Shown here in pieces: positions 24,934 through 35,208 of a stretch of 64,000 nt of DNA. The DNA is from Pseudomonas sp. CBZ-4 (GTDB lineage: Bacteria > Pseudomonadota > Gammaproteobacteria > Pseudomonadales > Pseudomonadaceae), in the NCBI RefSeq assembly GCF_000346755.1, contig NZ_ANNV01000102.1, positions 62,001 through 126,000 of the forward strand, written 5' to 3'. Under the pieces are notes generated by a model that did not search any database, was not told the origin of the DNA, and saw nothing but the letters and a program-made list of their open reading frames with translations. The position numbers and the translations under genes are program-made. How positions within the stretch are numbered: position 1 is the stretch's first letter; every line of letters starts with the position of its first letter.

Positions 24934-25893
24934 TTAAACGCCAAATCGACTGCGGTAATCACTGGGCGCCAGGCCGGTGATTTTCTTGAAGGTGGCGCGA
25001 AAGGCGCTGGGGTCCTGGTAGCCCACGGTCCAAGCGATGTGATCAATGGTGCCGTTGGTGAATTCAAGCATTTGCCGCGCCTTGCCCACGCGCAGGTGCT
25101 GGCAGTATTCAGTCGGCTTCAAGCCGGTGGCGCTGCGAAAACGCCGTAGGAAGGTGCGCTCCTCAAGGCCCGCCTCTTGCGCCATGGCGGCGACAGACAC
25201 ATCCACCGCCCCGCTGGCTTGCAGCCAATGCTGAACCTTGAGGATGGCGCCATCGCCATGCCCAAGGATCGGCGCAAAGTTACTGCCGCACTGGCTGGCG
25301 CTGTCGCTGTGCTCGATCACCAGGAAGCGTGCCGTGTCGGCGGCGATGCTCGGGCCCATCAGCCGATCCACGAGGCGCAGGCCCAGTTCGGACCAGGCCA
25401 TCAGCCCGGCCGTGGTGATCAGGTCGCCGTCATCGACGATGGGCTTATCCGCCTCCAGCCGCACCGCCGGATAGCGGGCCGCGAAGGACTGGGCCGATGA
25501 CCAATGGGTGGTGGCGCTGCGCCCATCCAACAGGCCACTGCGCGCCAGCATGATCGAACCGATACACACGCCGCCAAGCACCGTGCCCGTGGCATGTTGC
25601 TCGCGCAGCCACTGCAACAGCGCCGGCGGCGTTTGTTCTTCGGTAAACTCGCCGATGGACGGCGGCACCAGCACAGCCATCATCGGTTGATCCAGGCCTG
25701 GGTGGCTGTCGAACACACGCAGCGGTTGGCCCAGTGCATCCACTTGCCAGTGGCTGACCCGCAGCAATGGCAATTGCGCAGATCGATGCTCGGCGGCGAT
25801 CCGGTTGGCCACGCCGAACAAGTCGGTCAAACCATGCACGGCGGCCAGTTGCGCGCCCTGGTAGATCAACACACCCAACTCAACAACGACCAT
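24934..25893 (-). CDS. GlxA-family AraC-type transcriptional regulator with DJ-1/PfpI domain
   Basis: A 319-residue regulator. The N-terminal part (about 1-190) is a DJ-1/PfpI-like domain, with VLGGVCIGSIMLARSGLLDG carrying the nucleophile-elbow Cys. The C-terminal part holds two AraC helix-turn-helix units ending DHIAWTVGYQDPSAFRATFK. Such regulators usually sense small metabolites and act on a neighbour. The ATG at 25893 has GGGGG upstream. It is divergent from the cysteine hydrolase at 25990, with a 96-base shared promoter region, so that gene is the likely target. Confidence 0.88.
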   Translation of the reverse strand: MVVVELGVLIYQGAQLAAVHGLTDLFGVANRIAAEHRSAQLPLLRVSHWQVDALGQPLRVFDSHPGLDQPMMAVLVPPSIGEFTEEQTPPALLQWLREQHATGTVLGGVCIGSIMLARSGLLDGRSATTHWSSAQSFAARYPAVRLEADKPIVDDGDLITTAGLMAWSELGLRLVDRLMGPSIAADTARFLVIEHSDSASQCGSNFAPILGHGDGAILKVQHWLQASGAVDVSVAAMAQEAGLEERTFLRRFRSATGLKPTEYCQHLRVGKARQMLEFTNGTIDHIAWTVGYQDPSAFRATFKKITGLAPSDYRSRFGV

Positions 25894-25989
25894 TGTCAGT
25901 TTTCCCCCTGTTATTGTCGGTGCAGCCAATCCCAGGTGCAGGCGCCAGCGAAGATACTGGGCCCATCAACCCATCACGAGGCAATACCC

Positions 25990-26553
25990 ATGGCCAAGCA
26001 AGCACTCATCCTAATCGATATCCAGAACGACTACTTCCCTCAGGGCAAGTGGCCACTCGACGGCGTGGACGCCGCGGCGGACAAGGCTGCGCAGGTGCTG
26101 CAAGCGTTTCGCCAGGCCGGTGATGCGGTGATTCATGTGCGCCACGAATTCACATCCCAAGACGCACCATTCTTCACACCAGGTTCCGAGGGTGCGCATT
26201 TGCATCCCAAGGTGCTGAACGAGGGCAACGAGCCGGTGGTGTTGAAGCATTTCGTCAATGCGTTTCGCGAAACCAATCTGCGTGCGCTACTGGAACAACG
26301 CAGCATCACCGAACTGGTGGTGGTCGGCAGCATGAGCCACATGTGCATTGATGCCGTGGTGCGGGCGGCGGCGGATCTGGGCTACAAGGTCACGGTCATT
26401 CACGACGCCTGCGCCACCCGGGATCTGGAGTTCAATGGCCAGGTGATTCCAGCCGCGCAAGTGCATGGGGCGTATATGGCCTCACTGGCATTTGGTTATG
26501 CGGGCGTGGTGTCGGCGGATGAATACTTGCAGGCGCAAGCGGCGGCGGCCTGA
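25990..26553 (+). CDS. Cysteine hydrolase, isochorismatase family
   Basis: A 187-residue enzyme. It has the catalytic Asp10 in LILIDIQNDYFP, the Lys-containing PVVLKHFVNAF and the nucleophile Cys in VVGSMSHMCIDAVVRAA. Members hydrolyse amides such as nicotinamide, ureides or biuret-like compounds, or isochorismate; the exact substrate cannot be told here. GAGG before the ATG supports the start. It is probably controlled by the divergent GlxA-type regulator. Confidence 0.87.
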   Translation: MAKQALILIDIQNDYFPQGKWPLDGVDAAADKAAQVLQAFRQAGDAVIHVRHEFTSQDAPFFTPGSEGAHLHPKVLNEGNEPVVLKHFVNAFRETNLRALLEQRSITELVVVGSMSHMCIDAVVRAAADLGYKVTVIHDACATRDLEFNGQVIPAAQVHGAYMASLAFGYAGVVSADEYLQAQAAAA

Positions 26554-26574
26554 CCGCCACTTGCGTGCCCGACG

Positions 26575-27336
26575 TTAGCGCGTCGCGATGATGAACAGGC
26601 GCGGGAATGGCAGCAATACAGTGCCATCGGCCAGGGCTGGGTAAGCCTGGGTAATCCGCGCCTTGTATTCCTGTAGGAAGGCGGCCTTTTCGCTATCGGT
26701 CAAAGGCGCGAGGAATGGCCTTAGGGCCGACGCCTTGAACCACTCCACCACCGCGGCGTGATCTGCCAGCGGGTGCAGGTAAGTGGTACGCCACACATCG
26801 ACGGTGCTGCAGTGTTTGCTCAACAGTTCGTAGTAGTAGCTCGCGGCGTGGCGCTCATTGTGTTTGACCGCGCCGATCTTGGCGGCCCATGGGCCCTCGG
26901 CAGCGACTTCACGGGCGAGCCGGTGGGCAGGCTCGTCGAGGTTGTCCGGGGTTTGCACCGCCAGCGTGCCGCCGGGTGTCAGTTGGTTGACCAGGTGCGG
27001 GTACAGCGTGGCGTGATTCGGTAACCATTGCAGGGATGCGTTGGCCAGGATCACGTCAAAGGCTTGCGCTGGGTTCCAGTCGCCAATATCCGCCAGCTCG
27101 AAACTCAGTGCCGGCAGGCGTTTGCGGGCGTCGGCGAGCATGTCGTCGGAGCTGTCCATGCCGGTGACGTGGGCGTGCGGGAAGCGCTCGGCCAGTACTT
27201 CGGTGGAGTTGCCGGGGCCGCAACCCAGGTCGACGGCGGTGCGCACGTCGGTATTGGGAATCGCCGCCACCAGGTCACGGACCGGACGGGTGCGCTGCAG
27301 TTCGAACATCGTGTATTGCTTGGCTGACCAGGTCAT
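26575..27336 (-). CDS. tam: Trans-aconitate 2-methyltransferase
   Basis: A 253-residue SAM-dependent enzyme with motif I VDLGCGPGNSTEVLAE (about 36-51), MTWSAKQYTMFELQRTRP at the start as in other Tam proteins, and ILANASLQWLPNH. It methylates trans-aconitate, an inhibitory by-product of the citric acid cycle. The internal ATG at 27336 was chosen from the conserved MTWSAKQY start; the open frame begins earlier. It converges with the cysteine hydrolase and lies downstream of the ssb terminator. Confidence 0.88.
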   Translation of the reverse strand: MTWSAKQYTMFELQRTRPVRDLVAAIPNTDVRTAVDLGCGPGNSTEVLAERFPHAHVTGMDSSDDMLADARKRLPALSFELADIGDWNPAQAFDVILANASLQWLPNHATLYPHLVNQLTPGGTLAVQTPDNLDEPAHRLAREVAAEGPWAAKIGAVKHNERHAASYYYELLSKHCSTVDVWRTTYLHPLADHAAVVEWFKASALRPFLAPLTDSEKAAFLQEYKARITQAYPALADGTVLLPFPRLFIIATR

Positions 27337-27418
27337 CGCAGCATTCCTTCGTGTTAAAGGTTGGCCACAGCCTAAATCCTGTGGGCTCTGAGAACAAATG
27401 CCCGGATGATCGGGCAAT

Positions 27419-27449
27419 AAAAAACCCCCGAAGCCTGGGCTATCGGGGG
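27419..27449 (-). terminator. ssb transcription terminator
   Basis: CCCCCGA (27425-27431) pairs with TCGGGGG (27443-27449), and on the minus strand six T residues follow. It lies about 26 bases after the ssb stop. Confidence 0.88.
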
Positions 27450-27474
27450 TTTTGTGTGTTCTGGGTCTTGGACC

Positions 27475-27990
27475 TTAGAACGGGATATCGTCATCAAAGC
27501 TGTCGAAATCCGGGGCCGGTTGCGGAGCGGCCTGCTGTGGCGCTGGACGCGACTCACGCTGAGGCTGCTGGCTTGGCTGCGGACGCGACTGCTGTGGACG
27601 CGGAGCCGAGTTGGACATGCCGCCCTGGCCCTGTTGGTCGCCCTGTGGACGGCCGCCCAGCAGTTGCATGGTGCCTTGCATGTCGACCACGATTTCGGTG
27701 GTGTAACGCTTGATACCGTCTTTTTCCCACTCGCGGGTTTGCAGCTTGCCTTCGATGTAGACCTGCGAACCTTTGCGCAGGTATTCACCGGCGATCTCTG
27801 CCACCTTGCCGAACATCGACACACGGTGCCATTCGGTTTTCTCGACCTTCTGGCCGGTTTGCTTGTCGGTCCACTGTTCGCTGGTCGCCAGACTCAGGTT
27901 GGTCACGGCGTTACCGTTAGGCAAGTAGCGAACTTCGGGATCCTGGCCGCATGTACCGACCAATATGACTTTGTTAACCCCACGGGCCAT
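27475..27990 (-). CDS. ssb: Single-stranded DNA-binding protein
   Basis: A 171-residue SSB. The OB-fold covers about 1-112 ([21 protein letters not shown] to [13 protein letters not shown]); a Gln/Pro-rich flexible linker follows and the acidic tip [11 protein letters not shown] binds repair and replication partners. The tetramer coats single-stranded DNA in replication and SOS repair. It lies next to the MFS gene and close to uvrA, as in other pseudomonads. Confidence 0.97.
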   Translation of the reverse strand: MARGVNKVILVGTCGQDPEVRYLPNGNAVTNLSLATSEQWTDKQTGQKVEKTEWHRVSMFGKVAEIAGEYLRKGSQVYIEGKLQTREWEKDGIKRYTTEIVVDMQGTMQLLGGRPQGDQQGQGGMSNSAPRPQQSRPQPSQQPQRESRPAPQQAAPQPAPDFDSFDDDIPF

Positions 27991-27999
27991 AACGTTCTC

Positions 28000-29394
28000 C
28001 TAGGCTGGGCGCGCTGTCGGCACTGGGTTGACCAGTTGCTCAAGCGTCGCGCGATCCAATAATTCGGTGTCCAATTTGATGTAGATGGCGGCTTCTTCGG
28101 CGATCACTACCGCATCTGTTACCCCAACAACGGCCTTTAGGCGCTCTACCAGGCCGGCTTCACGAATTGCTTCGGGCGACAACGGCAGGCGCAGGCTTGT
28201 GACGTATGGAGGTTCGCGCATGGTAACAGCAAAGGCTAGCCAAAGTGCAGCCAGCCCGGCGCATCCGAGGAACACAACCGACAAACCGCCATGCTGGAAC
28301 ATCCAGCCGCCCATGATGCCGCCCAGTGCAGAGCCGAGGAACTGGCTGGTGGAATACACCCCCATCGCCGTGCCCTTGCCTCCGGCCGGTGAAACTTTAC
28401 TGATCAGCGAAGGCAACGAAGCTTCCAGCAGGTTGAACGCGGTGAAAAATACCACCGTGCCGACTACCAGTGCGCGCAGACTGTCGCCGAACTGCCAGAA
28501 GAATAGCTCAGTGAGCATCAGCGTCGCGACGGCGCCGAGGAGCACTTGTTTCATTTTGCGTTTCTTCTCGCCATAGATGATGAACGGGATCATGGCGAAG
28601 AACGAAATCAGCAGTGCCGTGAGGTAGACCCACCAGTGCTGCTCCTTGGGCAGGCCGGCTTTTTCCACCAGCGCCAGGGGCAAGGCGACGAAGCTGCACA
28701 TCAGCATGGCGTGTAATACGAAGATACCTAAATCCAGGCGCAGCAGGTCGGGGTGCTTGAGCGTCGGCAGCAACGCCTTGCGCGCAACGCCCGATTCGCG
28801 GTGCTGCAGCGTGCCGGTGGAGCGCGGCACCATGAAGGCCACGATCACGATACCGAACAGCGCCATGCCGCCGGTGGCGAGGAACAGGCCGTGCAGGCCG
28901 AACGCACTTGTGAGCAAGGGACCGACCACCATGGCCACGGCAAACGACAGGCCGATGGTCATGCCGATCATGGCCATGGCCTTGGTGCGGTGTTGTTCGC
29001 GGGTCAAGTCCGACAGCAGTGCCATGACGGCGGCAGAAATCGCCCCGGCGCCCTGTAGGACACGGCCGGCAATCACGCCCCAGATCGAATCCGACTGGGC
29101 CGCGAGCACACTGCCGAGGGCGAACACGATCAGCCCCAGGTAAATCACCGGGCGGCGGCCAATGCGGTCGGAAATGATCCCGAATGGAATCTGGAATATC
29201 GCCTGGGTCAGGCCATAGGCGCCAATCGCCAGGCCGATCAAGGCGGGGGTCGCGCCTGCGAGGTCCATCCCGTAGGTCGCCAGTACCGGCAACACCATGA
29301 ACATGCCAAGCATACGGAACGCGAACACCAGGGCCAGACCGCTTGCCGCTCGGGTCTCGCCGCTACTCATGCGTTCGCTGTGGGGATCGTGCAT
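28000..29394 (-). CDS. MFS transporter with C-terminal YAM-like domain (YajR-like)
   Basis: A 464-residue, 12-helix major facilitator protein. The [15 protein letters not shown] loop between helices 2 and 3 is the family signature. After the last helix a soluble segment (about 405-455, with [21 protein letters not shown]) looks like the ferredoxin-like YAM domain of E. coli YajR, a probable proton-driven exporter. Substrate unknown. GAGG eight bases before the ATG supports this start; a second ATG lies 24 bases in. It sits between ssb and uvrA. Confidence 0.85.
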   Translation of the reverse strand: MHDPHSERMSSGETRAASGLALVFAFRMLGMFMVLPVLATYGMDLAGATPALIGLAIGAYGLTQAIFQIPFGIISDRIGRRPVIYLGLIVFALGSVLAAQSDSIWGVIAGRVLQGAGAISAAVMALLSDLTREQHRTKAMAMIGMTIGLSFAVAMVVGPLLTSAFGLHGLFLATGGMALFGIVIVAFMVPRSTGTLQHRESGVARKALLPTLKHPDLLRLDLGIFVLHAMLMCSFVALPLALVEKAGLPKEQHWWVYLTALLISFFAMIPFIIYGEKKRKMKQVLLGAVATLMLTELFFWQFGDSLRALVVGTVVFFTAFNLLEASLPSLISKVSPAGGKGTAMGVYSTSQFLGSALGGIMGGWMFQHGGLSVVFLGCAGLAALWLAFAVTMREPPYVTSLRLPLSPEAIREAGLVERLKAVVGVTDAVVIAEEAAIYIKLDTELLDRATLEQLVNPVPTARPA

Positions 29395-29506
29395 GGAAAA
29401 ACCTCGTGTGAACCGGCGGCGATTCTACCAGTCCCATCGATTGAGAGGGTATATGCGGCGGTTTGCCGCGCAGCTTTCATGTAAGGCTGCACACGGCACT
29501 TTGACA

Positions 29507-29522
29507 GTGTATATTCATCCAG
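29507..29522 (+). promoter_or_regulatory. Candidate LexA (SOS) box of uvrA
   Basis: GTGTATATTCATCCAG matches 12 of 16 bases of the LexA consensus CTGTATATATATACAG. It overlaps the likely -35 area of a promoter with -10 TATACT at 29533-29538, 35 bases before the uvrA start. A TTGACA also lies directly before the box (29501-29506). The first base of the box departs from the strict CTG half-site, so binding may be weak. Confidence 0.5.
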
Positions 29523-29572
29523 TCTTTAGCCGTATACTCCGGCATTATTTACGCCCGCCGTGCGAGGCCATC

Positions 29573-32407
29573 TTGGACAAGATCCTGATTCGTGGGGCTA
29601 GAACCCACAACCTGAAGAACATCGACCTGACCCTGCCCCGGGACAAACTGATCGTCATCACCGGTTTGTCGGGGTCCGGCAAATCGTCCCTGGCGTTCGA
29701 TACGCTGTACGCCGAAGGCCAGCGGCGCTATGTGGAATCGCTGTCGGCCTATGCCCGGCAGTTCCTGTCGATGATGGAAAAGCCCGACGTCGACACCATT
29801 GAAGGCCTGTCGCCGGCGATCTCCATCGAGCAGAAGTCGACCTCCCACAACCCGCGCTCCACCGTGGGCACCATCACCGAAATCTACGACTATCTGCGTC
29901 TTCTATACGCGCGCGTAGGTATTCCGCGTTGCCCCGACCACGACATTCCCCTGGAAGCCCAGACCGTCAGCCAGATGGTTGACCTGGTGCTGGCCCAGCC
30001 GGAAGGCGCCAAGCTGATGCTGCTGGCACCGGTGATTCGCGAGCGCAAGGGCGAACACCTTTCCGTCTTCGAAGAGCTTCGTGCACAAGGTTTTGTACGT
30101 GCACGGATCAACGGCAAGCTCTATGAGCTGGACGAAGCGCCGAAGCTCGACAAGCAGAAGAAGCACTCCATCGATGTGGTGGTGGATCGCTTCAAGGTGC
30201 GGGCTGACCTGCAGCAGCGCCTGGCGGAATCGTTCGAGACGGCCTTGAAGCTGGCAGATGGCATTGCCCTGGTGGCGCCGATGGACGACGAGCCGGGTGA
30301 GGAAATCATCTTCTCCGCGCGCTTTGCCTGCCCAATCTGCGGCCATGCCATCAGCGAGCTGGAACCCAAGCTGTTCTCCTTCAACAACCCCGCCGGCGCC
30401 TGCCCGACGTGCGATGGCCTCGGCGTGAAGCAGTTCTTCGACATCAAGCGCCTGGTCAATGGCGAGCTGACCTTGGCCGAAGGTGCGATACGTGGTTGGG
30501 ACAGGCGTAACGTCTATTACTTCCAGATGCTGGGGTCGTTGGCATCCCACTACAAATTCAGCCTGGAAGTGCCGTTCAACCAACTGCCGGCGGACCAGCA
30601 GAAAGTCATCCTCCATGGCAGCGGTCCGCAGAATGTCGACTTCAAATACCTGAACGACCGCGGCGACATCGTTAAACGCTCGCACCCGTTCGAAGGCATC
30701 GTGCCAAACCTGGAGCGCCGCTACCGCGAGACCGAATCAGCCAGCGTGCGTGAAGAGCTGGCGAAATTCCTCAGTACCCAACCCTGCCCGGATTGCCGCG
30801 GCACGCGCCTGCGTCGTGAAGCGCGGCACGTGTGGGTGGGTGAGAAGACGTTGCCGGCGGTGACCAACCTGCCTATCGGCGACGCCTGTGAGTACTTTGG
30901 TGTACTCAAGCTGACCGGCCGTCGCGGCGAGATTGCCGACAAGATCCTCAAGGAAATTCGCGAGCGCTTGCAGTTCCTGGTCAACGTGGGCCTGGACTAC
31001 CTGTCGCTGGATCGCAGCGCAGATACGTTGTCCGGCGGTGAAGCCCAGCGGATTCGCCTGGCCAGCCAGATTGGCGCGGGTCTTGTGGGGGTGCTGTACA
31101 TCCTCGACGAACCGTCGATCGGTTTGCACCAACGGGACAACGATCGCCTGCTGGGCACGCTGAAACACCTGCGGGATATCGGCAACACCGTGATCGTGGT
31201 CGAGCACGACGAAGATGCAATTCGCCTGGCGGATTATGTCGTCGATATCGGCCCGGGCGCGGGTGTTCATGGTGGGCACATTGTCGCCGAGGGCACGCCG
31301 GCCGAAGTCATGGCGCACCCTGACTCGCTGACCGGTAAGTACCTGTCTGGCCGCGTGAAAATTGAAGTACCGGCCAAACGCACACCGCGCAACAAGAAGC
31401 AGGCACTGCACCTCAAGGGCGCGCGTGGCAACAACTTGCGTAATGTGGACCTGGAGATTCCCCTGGGACTCTTAACCTGCGTGACGGGTGTTTCCGGCTC
31501 AGGTAAATCGACGCTGATCAACAACACCCTGTTCCCGTTGAGTGCCACCGCCTTGAACGGCGCGACCACTCTGGAAGCGGCAGCGCATGACAGCATCAAG
31601 GGCCTGGAGCTCCTGGACAAAGTGGTCGATATCGACCAGAGCCCCATTGGCCGCACGCCTCGTTCGAACCCTGCGACCTACACCGGGTTGTTCACACCGA
31701 TTCGCGAGTTGTTTGCAGGTGTCCCGGAATCCCGCTCGCGGGGCTACGGGCCTGGCCGGTTTTCGTTCAACGTCAAGGGCGGGCGCTGCGAAGCGTGCCA
31801 GGGCGATGGCCTGATCAAGGTGGAGATGCACTTCCTGCCGGACATCTACGTGCCTTGCGATGTGTGCAAGAGCAAGCGCTACAACCGCGAAACCCTGGAG
31901 ATCAAGTACAAGGGCAAAAGCATCCACGAAACCCTGGAGATGACCATCGAGGAAGCTCGGGTGTTCTTCGACGCGGTTCCGGCGTTGGCGCGCAAGCTGC
32001 AGACGTTGATGGATGTGGGCCTGTCGTATATCAAATTGGGCCAATCGGCGACCACGCTGTCCGGCGGCGAGGCGCAGCGGGTGAAGCTGTCGCGCGAGCT
32101 GTCCAAGCGTGATACCGGCAAGACCTTGTATATCCTGGATGAGCCGACCACCGGTTTGCACTTCGCGGATATCCAGCAATTGCTCGACGTGCTGCATCGC
32201 TTGCGCGACCACGGCAACACCGTGGTGGTGATCGAACACAATCTGGATGTCATCAAGACTGCTGACTGGCTGGTGGACCTCGGGCCGGAAGGTGGCTCCA
32301 AAGGTGGCCAGATCATCGCGGTGGGCACACCGGAGGAAGTCTCCGAGATGCCGCAGTCGCACACTGGTTACTACCTCAAACCGTTGTTGGCGCGCGACCG
32401 GGCCTGA
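29573..32407 (+). CDS. uvrA: Excinuclease ABC subunit A
   Basis: A 944-residue DNA-damage sensor that loads UvrB in nucleotide excision repair. It has two ABC modules: Walker [15 protein letters not shown] and [14 protein letters not shown], signatures [13 protein letters not shown] and [13 protein letters not shown], and zinc modules with CPICGHAI...CPTC and CEACQGDG...CDVC. The start is TTG at 29573, giving (M)[15 protein letters not shown] as in other UvrA proteins, with GAGG before it; the open frame upstream is not conserved. SOS control is suggested by a LexA-like box. Confidence 0.97.
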   Translation: MDKILIRGARTHNLKNIDLTLPRDKLIVITGLSGSGKSSLAFDTLYAEGQRRYVESLSAYARQFLSMMEKPDVDTIEGLSPAISIEQKSTSHNPRSTVGTITEIYDYLRLLYARVGIPRCPDHDIPLEAQTVSQMVDLVLAQPEGAKLMLLAPVIRERKGEHLSVFEELRAQGFVRARINGKLYELDEAPKLDKQKKHSIDVVVDRFKVRADLQQRLAESFETALKLADGIALVAPMDDEPGEEIIFSARFACPICGHAISELEPKLFSFNNPAGACPTCDGLGVKQFFDIKRLVNGELTLAEGAIRGWDRRNVYYFQMLGSLASHYKFSLEVPFNQLPADQQKVILHGSGPQNVDFKYLNDRGDIVKRSHPFEGIVPNLERRYRETESASVREELAKFLSTQPCPDCRGTRLRREARHVWVGEKTLPAVTNLPIGDACEYFGVLKLTGRRGEIADKILKEIRERLQFLVNVGLDYLSLDRSADTLSGGEAQRIRLASQIGAGLVGVLYILDEPSIGLHQRDNDRLLGTLKHLRDIGNTVIVVEHDEDAIRLADYVVDIGPGAGVHGGHIVAEGTPAEVMAHPDSLTGKYLSGRVKIEVPAKRTPRNKKQALHLKGARGNNLRNVDLEIPLGLLTCVTGVSGSGKSTLINNTLFPLSATALNGATTLEAAAHDSIKGLELLDKVVDIDQSPIGRTPRSNPATYTGLFTPIRELFAGVPESRSRGYGPGRFSFNVKGGRCEACQGDGLIKVEMHFLPDIYVPCDVCKSKRYNRETLEIKYKGKSIHETLEMTIEEARVFFDAVPALARKLQTLMDVGLSYIKLGQSATTLSGGEAQRVKLSRELSKRDTGKTLYILDEPTTGLHFADIQQLLDVLHRLRDHGNTVVVIEHNLDVIKTADWLVDLGPEGGSKGGQIIAVGTPEEVSEMPQSHTGYYLKPLLARDRA

Positions 32408-32422
32408 TTTATCGGGCCCAAC

Positions 32423-32462
32423 AAAAAGCCCCTGTCACCGTTAAGGCGACAGGGGCTTTTTT
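32423..32462. terminator. Bidirectional terminator between uvrA and ferritin
   Basis: AGCCCCTGTC (32427-32436) pairs with GACAGGGGCT (32448-32457), with A-rich sequence on the left and six T on the right, so it can work in both directions for the convergent uvrA and ferritin genes. Confidence 0.92.
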
Positions 32463-32473
32463 GTAGCCGGGGA

Positions 32474-32938
32474 TCAGAACTGCGATTGCAGGTAATTCTC
32501 CAGGCCGACCAGCTTGATCAGGCCCAACTGCTTTTCCAGCCAGTAGGTGTGATCTTCTTCGGTGTCGTTCAACTGCACACGCAGGATTTCACGGGTGACA
32601 TAGTCGTTGTGCTTCTCGCAGAGCTCAATGCCCTTGCAGAGTGCGGCACGTACCTTGTACTCCAGGCGCAAGTCACTGGCGAGCATCTCAGGCACCGTGG
32701 TACCGGTGTCCAGGTCGTCGGGACGCATGCGCGGCGTGCCTTCGAGCATCAGGATGCGGCGCATCAGTGCGTCGGCGTGCTGTGCCTCTTCTTCCATTTC
32801 ATGGTTGATACGTTCGTAGAGCTCGGTAAAGCCCCAGTCTTCGTACATACGCGAGTGGATGAAATATTGGTCACGAGCTGCCAGTTCGCCCGTCAGCAAC
32901 GTGTTGAGGTAATCGATTACGTCGGGGTGACCTTGCAT
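32474..32938 (-). CDS. Ferritin/bacterioferritin (FtnA-type)
   Basis: A 154-residue four-helix iron-storage protein. Ferroxidase ligands are visible: Glu18 ([11 protein letters not shown]), Glu51 and His54 (EEEAQHAD), Glu127 and His130 (TEEDH). The heme-ligating Met at position 52 of bacterioferritins is Ala here, so it probably does not bind heme at subunit interfaces, as in the P. aeruginosa protein once called BfrA and now FtnA. The ATG at 32938 was chosen as the [12 protein letters not shown] start. The katA neighbour matches the P. aeruginosa order. Confidence 0.9.
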   Translation of the reverse strand: MQGHPDVIDYLNTLLTGELAARDQYFIHSRMYEDWGFTELYERINHEMEEEAQHADALMRRILMLEGTPRMRPDDLDTGTTVPEMLASDLRLEYKVRAALCKGIELCEKHNDYVTREILRVQLNDTEEDHTYWLEKQLGLIKLVGLENYLQSQF

Positions 32939-33051
32939 CGCCCTACATCTCCCTGCTTGAAAGTCTGTAGTTTGAACCATGCTGACTCGGAGGTCACGGG
33001 ATCAACGGCAGAAAAGTGAAGATTTCCCGAGAAAAGTAGCTGAAATAACGC

Positions 33052-33076
33052 AAAAACCGCCCAAATGAGGGCGGTT
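33052..33076 (-). terminator. katA terminator
   Basis: AACCGCCC (33055-33062) pairs with GGGCGGTT (33069-33076); on the minus strand this ends in a T5 run. It lies 18 bases after the katA stop. Confidence 0.88.
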
Positions 33077-33093
33077 CTGCTTATCGTTTAGAG

Positions 33094-34542
33094 TCAGTTA
33101 AGCGATACACCCAGTGCCTTTGCGATTGCTTCTCCGTACGCCGGATCGGCCTTGTAAAAATGCGCCAGTTGACGCTGAACCACATCACTCGACACACCCG
33201 CCATCGCACCGGCGATGTTGCTGGTGAGCAACGCTTTTTGCTCATCGCTCATCAGGCGGAACAGCGCCCCTGCGTGGCTGTAGTAGTCAGTGTCCTCGCG
33301 GTGATCGTAACGATCGGCAGCACCGCTCAGCGCCAGCGCAGGCTCGGCGTACTGAGGCGCTTGCTTAGGCGCATCGGCGTAGCTGTTGGGCTCGTAGTTA
33401 GGAGCGGCACCACCGTTAGGGCCGAATGCCATCGAACCGTCACGCTGGTAGCTGTTCACCGGGCTCAGAGGGGCATTCACCGGCAGTTGCTGGTGGTTGG
33501 TGCCAACACGGTAGCGGTGGGCATCGGCATAGGCGAAAACGCGACCTTGAAGCATGCGGTCTGGCGACAGGCCTACGCCTGGAACCATATTGCTTGGACC
33601 GAACGCCGCTTGCTCGACTTCTGCAAAGTAGTTCTGTGGGTTGCGGTTGAGTTCCAGTTCACCCACTTCGATCAACGGGAATTCCTTCTGCGACCAGGTT
33701 TTGGTCACATCAAAGGGGTTCTCGTAGTGAGCATTCGCCTGGGCTTCAGTCATGATCTGGATGCAGACGCGCCATTTCGGGAAATCACCGCGCTCGATTG
33801 CACCGAACAGATCGCGCTGGGCGTAATCGGGATCAGTACCGGCCAAACGTGCCGCTTCGGCCGGCGCCAGATTCTTGATGCCCTGCTTGGTTTTGTAGTG
33901 CCACTTAACCCAGTGACGCTCGCCTTGGGCGTTGATCAGGCTGTAAGTATGGCTGCCGAAGCCGTGCATGTGACGGTAGCCGTCTGGGATGCCACGGTCC
34001 GAAAACAGGATGGTGACCTGGTGCAACGCTTCTGGAGAGTGCGACCAGAAGTCCCACATCATTTGCGCGCTTTTGAGGTTGCTTTGCGGCAGGCGCTTTT
34101 GAGTGTGGATGAAGTCTGGAAACTTGAGCGGGTCGCGAATGAAGAACACAGGGGTATTGTTACCCACGATGTCCCAGTTGCCTTCTTCGGTGTAGAACTT
34201 CAGAGCAAAGCCACGTGGATCACGCTCGGTATCCGCCGAACCGCGCTCGCCGCCTACAGTGGAGAAGCGCAGGAAAGTTGGCGTTTGTTTACCAACAGAC
34301 TCGAACAACTTGGCGCTTGTGTACTGCGTGATGTCTTTAGTAACAGTGAACGTACCGTAAGCACCCGACCCCTTGGCGTGTACACGGCGCTCAGGAATGT
34401 TTTCACGGTTGAAGTGAGCGAGCTTCTCGATCAGGTGAAAATCGTCGAGTAGCAACGGGCCGCGCGGGCCAGCGGAACGGGAATTCTGGTTGTCCGCAAC
34501 GGGAGCACCGCTGGCGGTCGTAAGGATTTTATTCTGGCTCAT
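33094..34542 (-). CDS. katA: Catalase (KatA type)
   Basis: A 482-residue small-subunit monofunctional heme catalase. It contains the active His in [14 protein letters not shown] (about 54-67), the conserved Asn in [12 protein letters not shown] and the heme-ligand Tyr in [13 protein letters not shown]. It breaks hydrogen peroxide to water and oxygen in the cytoplasm or periplasm. The length equals the main housekeeping catalase of P. aeruginosa. It lies between ferritin and rplQ, linking iron storage with peroxide defence. A weak OxyR-like element lies upstream. Confidence 0.95.
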   Translation of the reverse strand: MSQNKILTTASGAPVADNQNSRSAGPRGPLLLDDFHLIEKLAHFNRENIPERRVHAKGSGAYGTFTVTKDITQYTSAKLFESVGKQTPTFLRFSTVGGERGSADTERDPRGFALKFYTEEGNWDIVGNNTPVFFIRDPLKFPDFIHTQKRLPQSNLKSAQMMWDFWSHSPEALHQVTILFSDRGIPDGYRHMHGFGSHTYSLINAQGERHWVKWHYKTKQGIKNLAPAEAARLAGTDPDYAQRDLFGAIERGDFPKWRVCIQIMTEAQANAHYENPFDVTKTWSQKEFPLIEVGELELNRNPQNYFAEVEQAAFGPSNMVPGVGLSPDRMLQGRVFAYADAHRYRVGTNHQQLPVNAPLSPVNSYQRDGSMAFGPNGGAAPNYEPNSYADAPKQAPQYAEPALALSGAADRYDHREDTDYYSHAGALFRLMSDEQKALLTSNIAGAMAGVSSDVVQRQLAHFYKADPAYGEAIAKALGVSLN

Positions 34543-34646
34543 GTGCGTATTCCTCAGGTCGGACTTGGAACTGCCGGCTAATCGGCTTGGTGGAGAGTAT
34601 TGATCATCAACATGACACCCACAAATTCATTAAATTGCGGACATCA

Positions 34647-34661
34647 ATAGAAAATTACTAC
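34647..34661 (-). promoter_or_regulatory. Possible OxyR-type element upstream of katA
   Basis: ATAG-N7-CTAC (34647-34661) resembles one half of the OxyR tetranucleotide pattern ATAG-N7-CTAT, about 105 bases before the katA start. The second half is not convincing, so this is a weak call supported mainly by the gene's role. Confidence 0.25.
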
Positions 34662-34735
34662 CAACAACTCCAACAGCCATAGTGCCGAGCCCTACCTGGG
34701 GAAGCTTGTACAAATCGCGCTTTTATTACGCGCAC

Positions 34736-34760
34736 AAAAAACCGGGCACTAGGCCCGGTT
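34736..34760 (-). terminator. Alpha-operon terminator after rplQ
   Basis: AACCGGGC (34740-34747) pairs with GCCCGGTT (34753-34760), followed on the minus strand by a T5 run. It lies 20 bases after the rplQ stop and ends the ribosomal super-cluster. Confidence 0.9.
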
Positions 34761-34780
34761 CTTCGTTACAGCTTGACGTC

Positions 34781-35167
34781 TTACTCGGCGCTTACAGCTT
34801 CGCCAGCAGTAGCACGATCAACCAACTCGACGTACGCCATAGGCGCGTTGTCGCCAGCGCGGAAACCGCACTTGAGGATGCGCAGGTAGCCACCCTCACG
34901 GGTAGCGTAACGCTTGCCCAGGTCGTTGAAGAGCTTACCAACGATAGCTTTCGAACGAGTACGGTCGAAAGCCAGACGGCGGTTAGCCAGGCTGTCTGTC
35001 TTGGCCAAAGTGATCAGCGGCTCAGCAACGCGACGCAGTTCTTTAGCTTTCGGCAGTGTAGTTTTGATCAGCTCGTGCTCGAACAGCGACACCGCCATGT
35101 TTTGAAACATGGCCTTGCGGTGCGAGCTGGTACGGCTCAGGTGACGACCACTTTTACGATGACGCAT
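34781..35167 (-). CDS. rplQ: 50S ribosomal protein L17
   Basis: A 128-residue large-subunit protein, starting [20 protein letters not shown] and containing [20 protein letters not shown] as in bacterial L17. It is the last gene of the alpha operon, 41 bases after rpoA, and is followed by a strong terminator. Confidence 0.97.
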
Positions 35168-35208
35168 GGTTCATTCCTTACCAAACTCACGTTCGGTGAT
35201 TACGACGA

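Noticed and set aside
34600..34610. TTGATCATCAA upstream of katA as an Anr box
   Set aside because: The half-sites TTGAT and ATCAA are separated by one base, not four, so the spacing is wrong for Anr/FNR.
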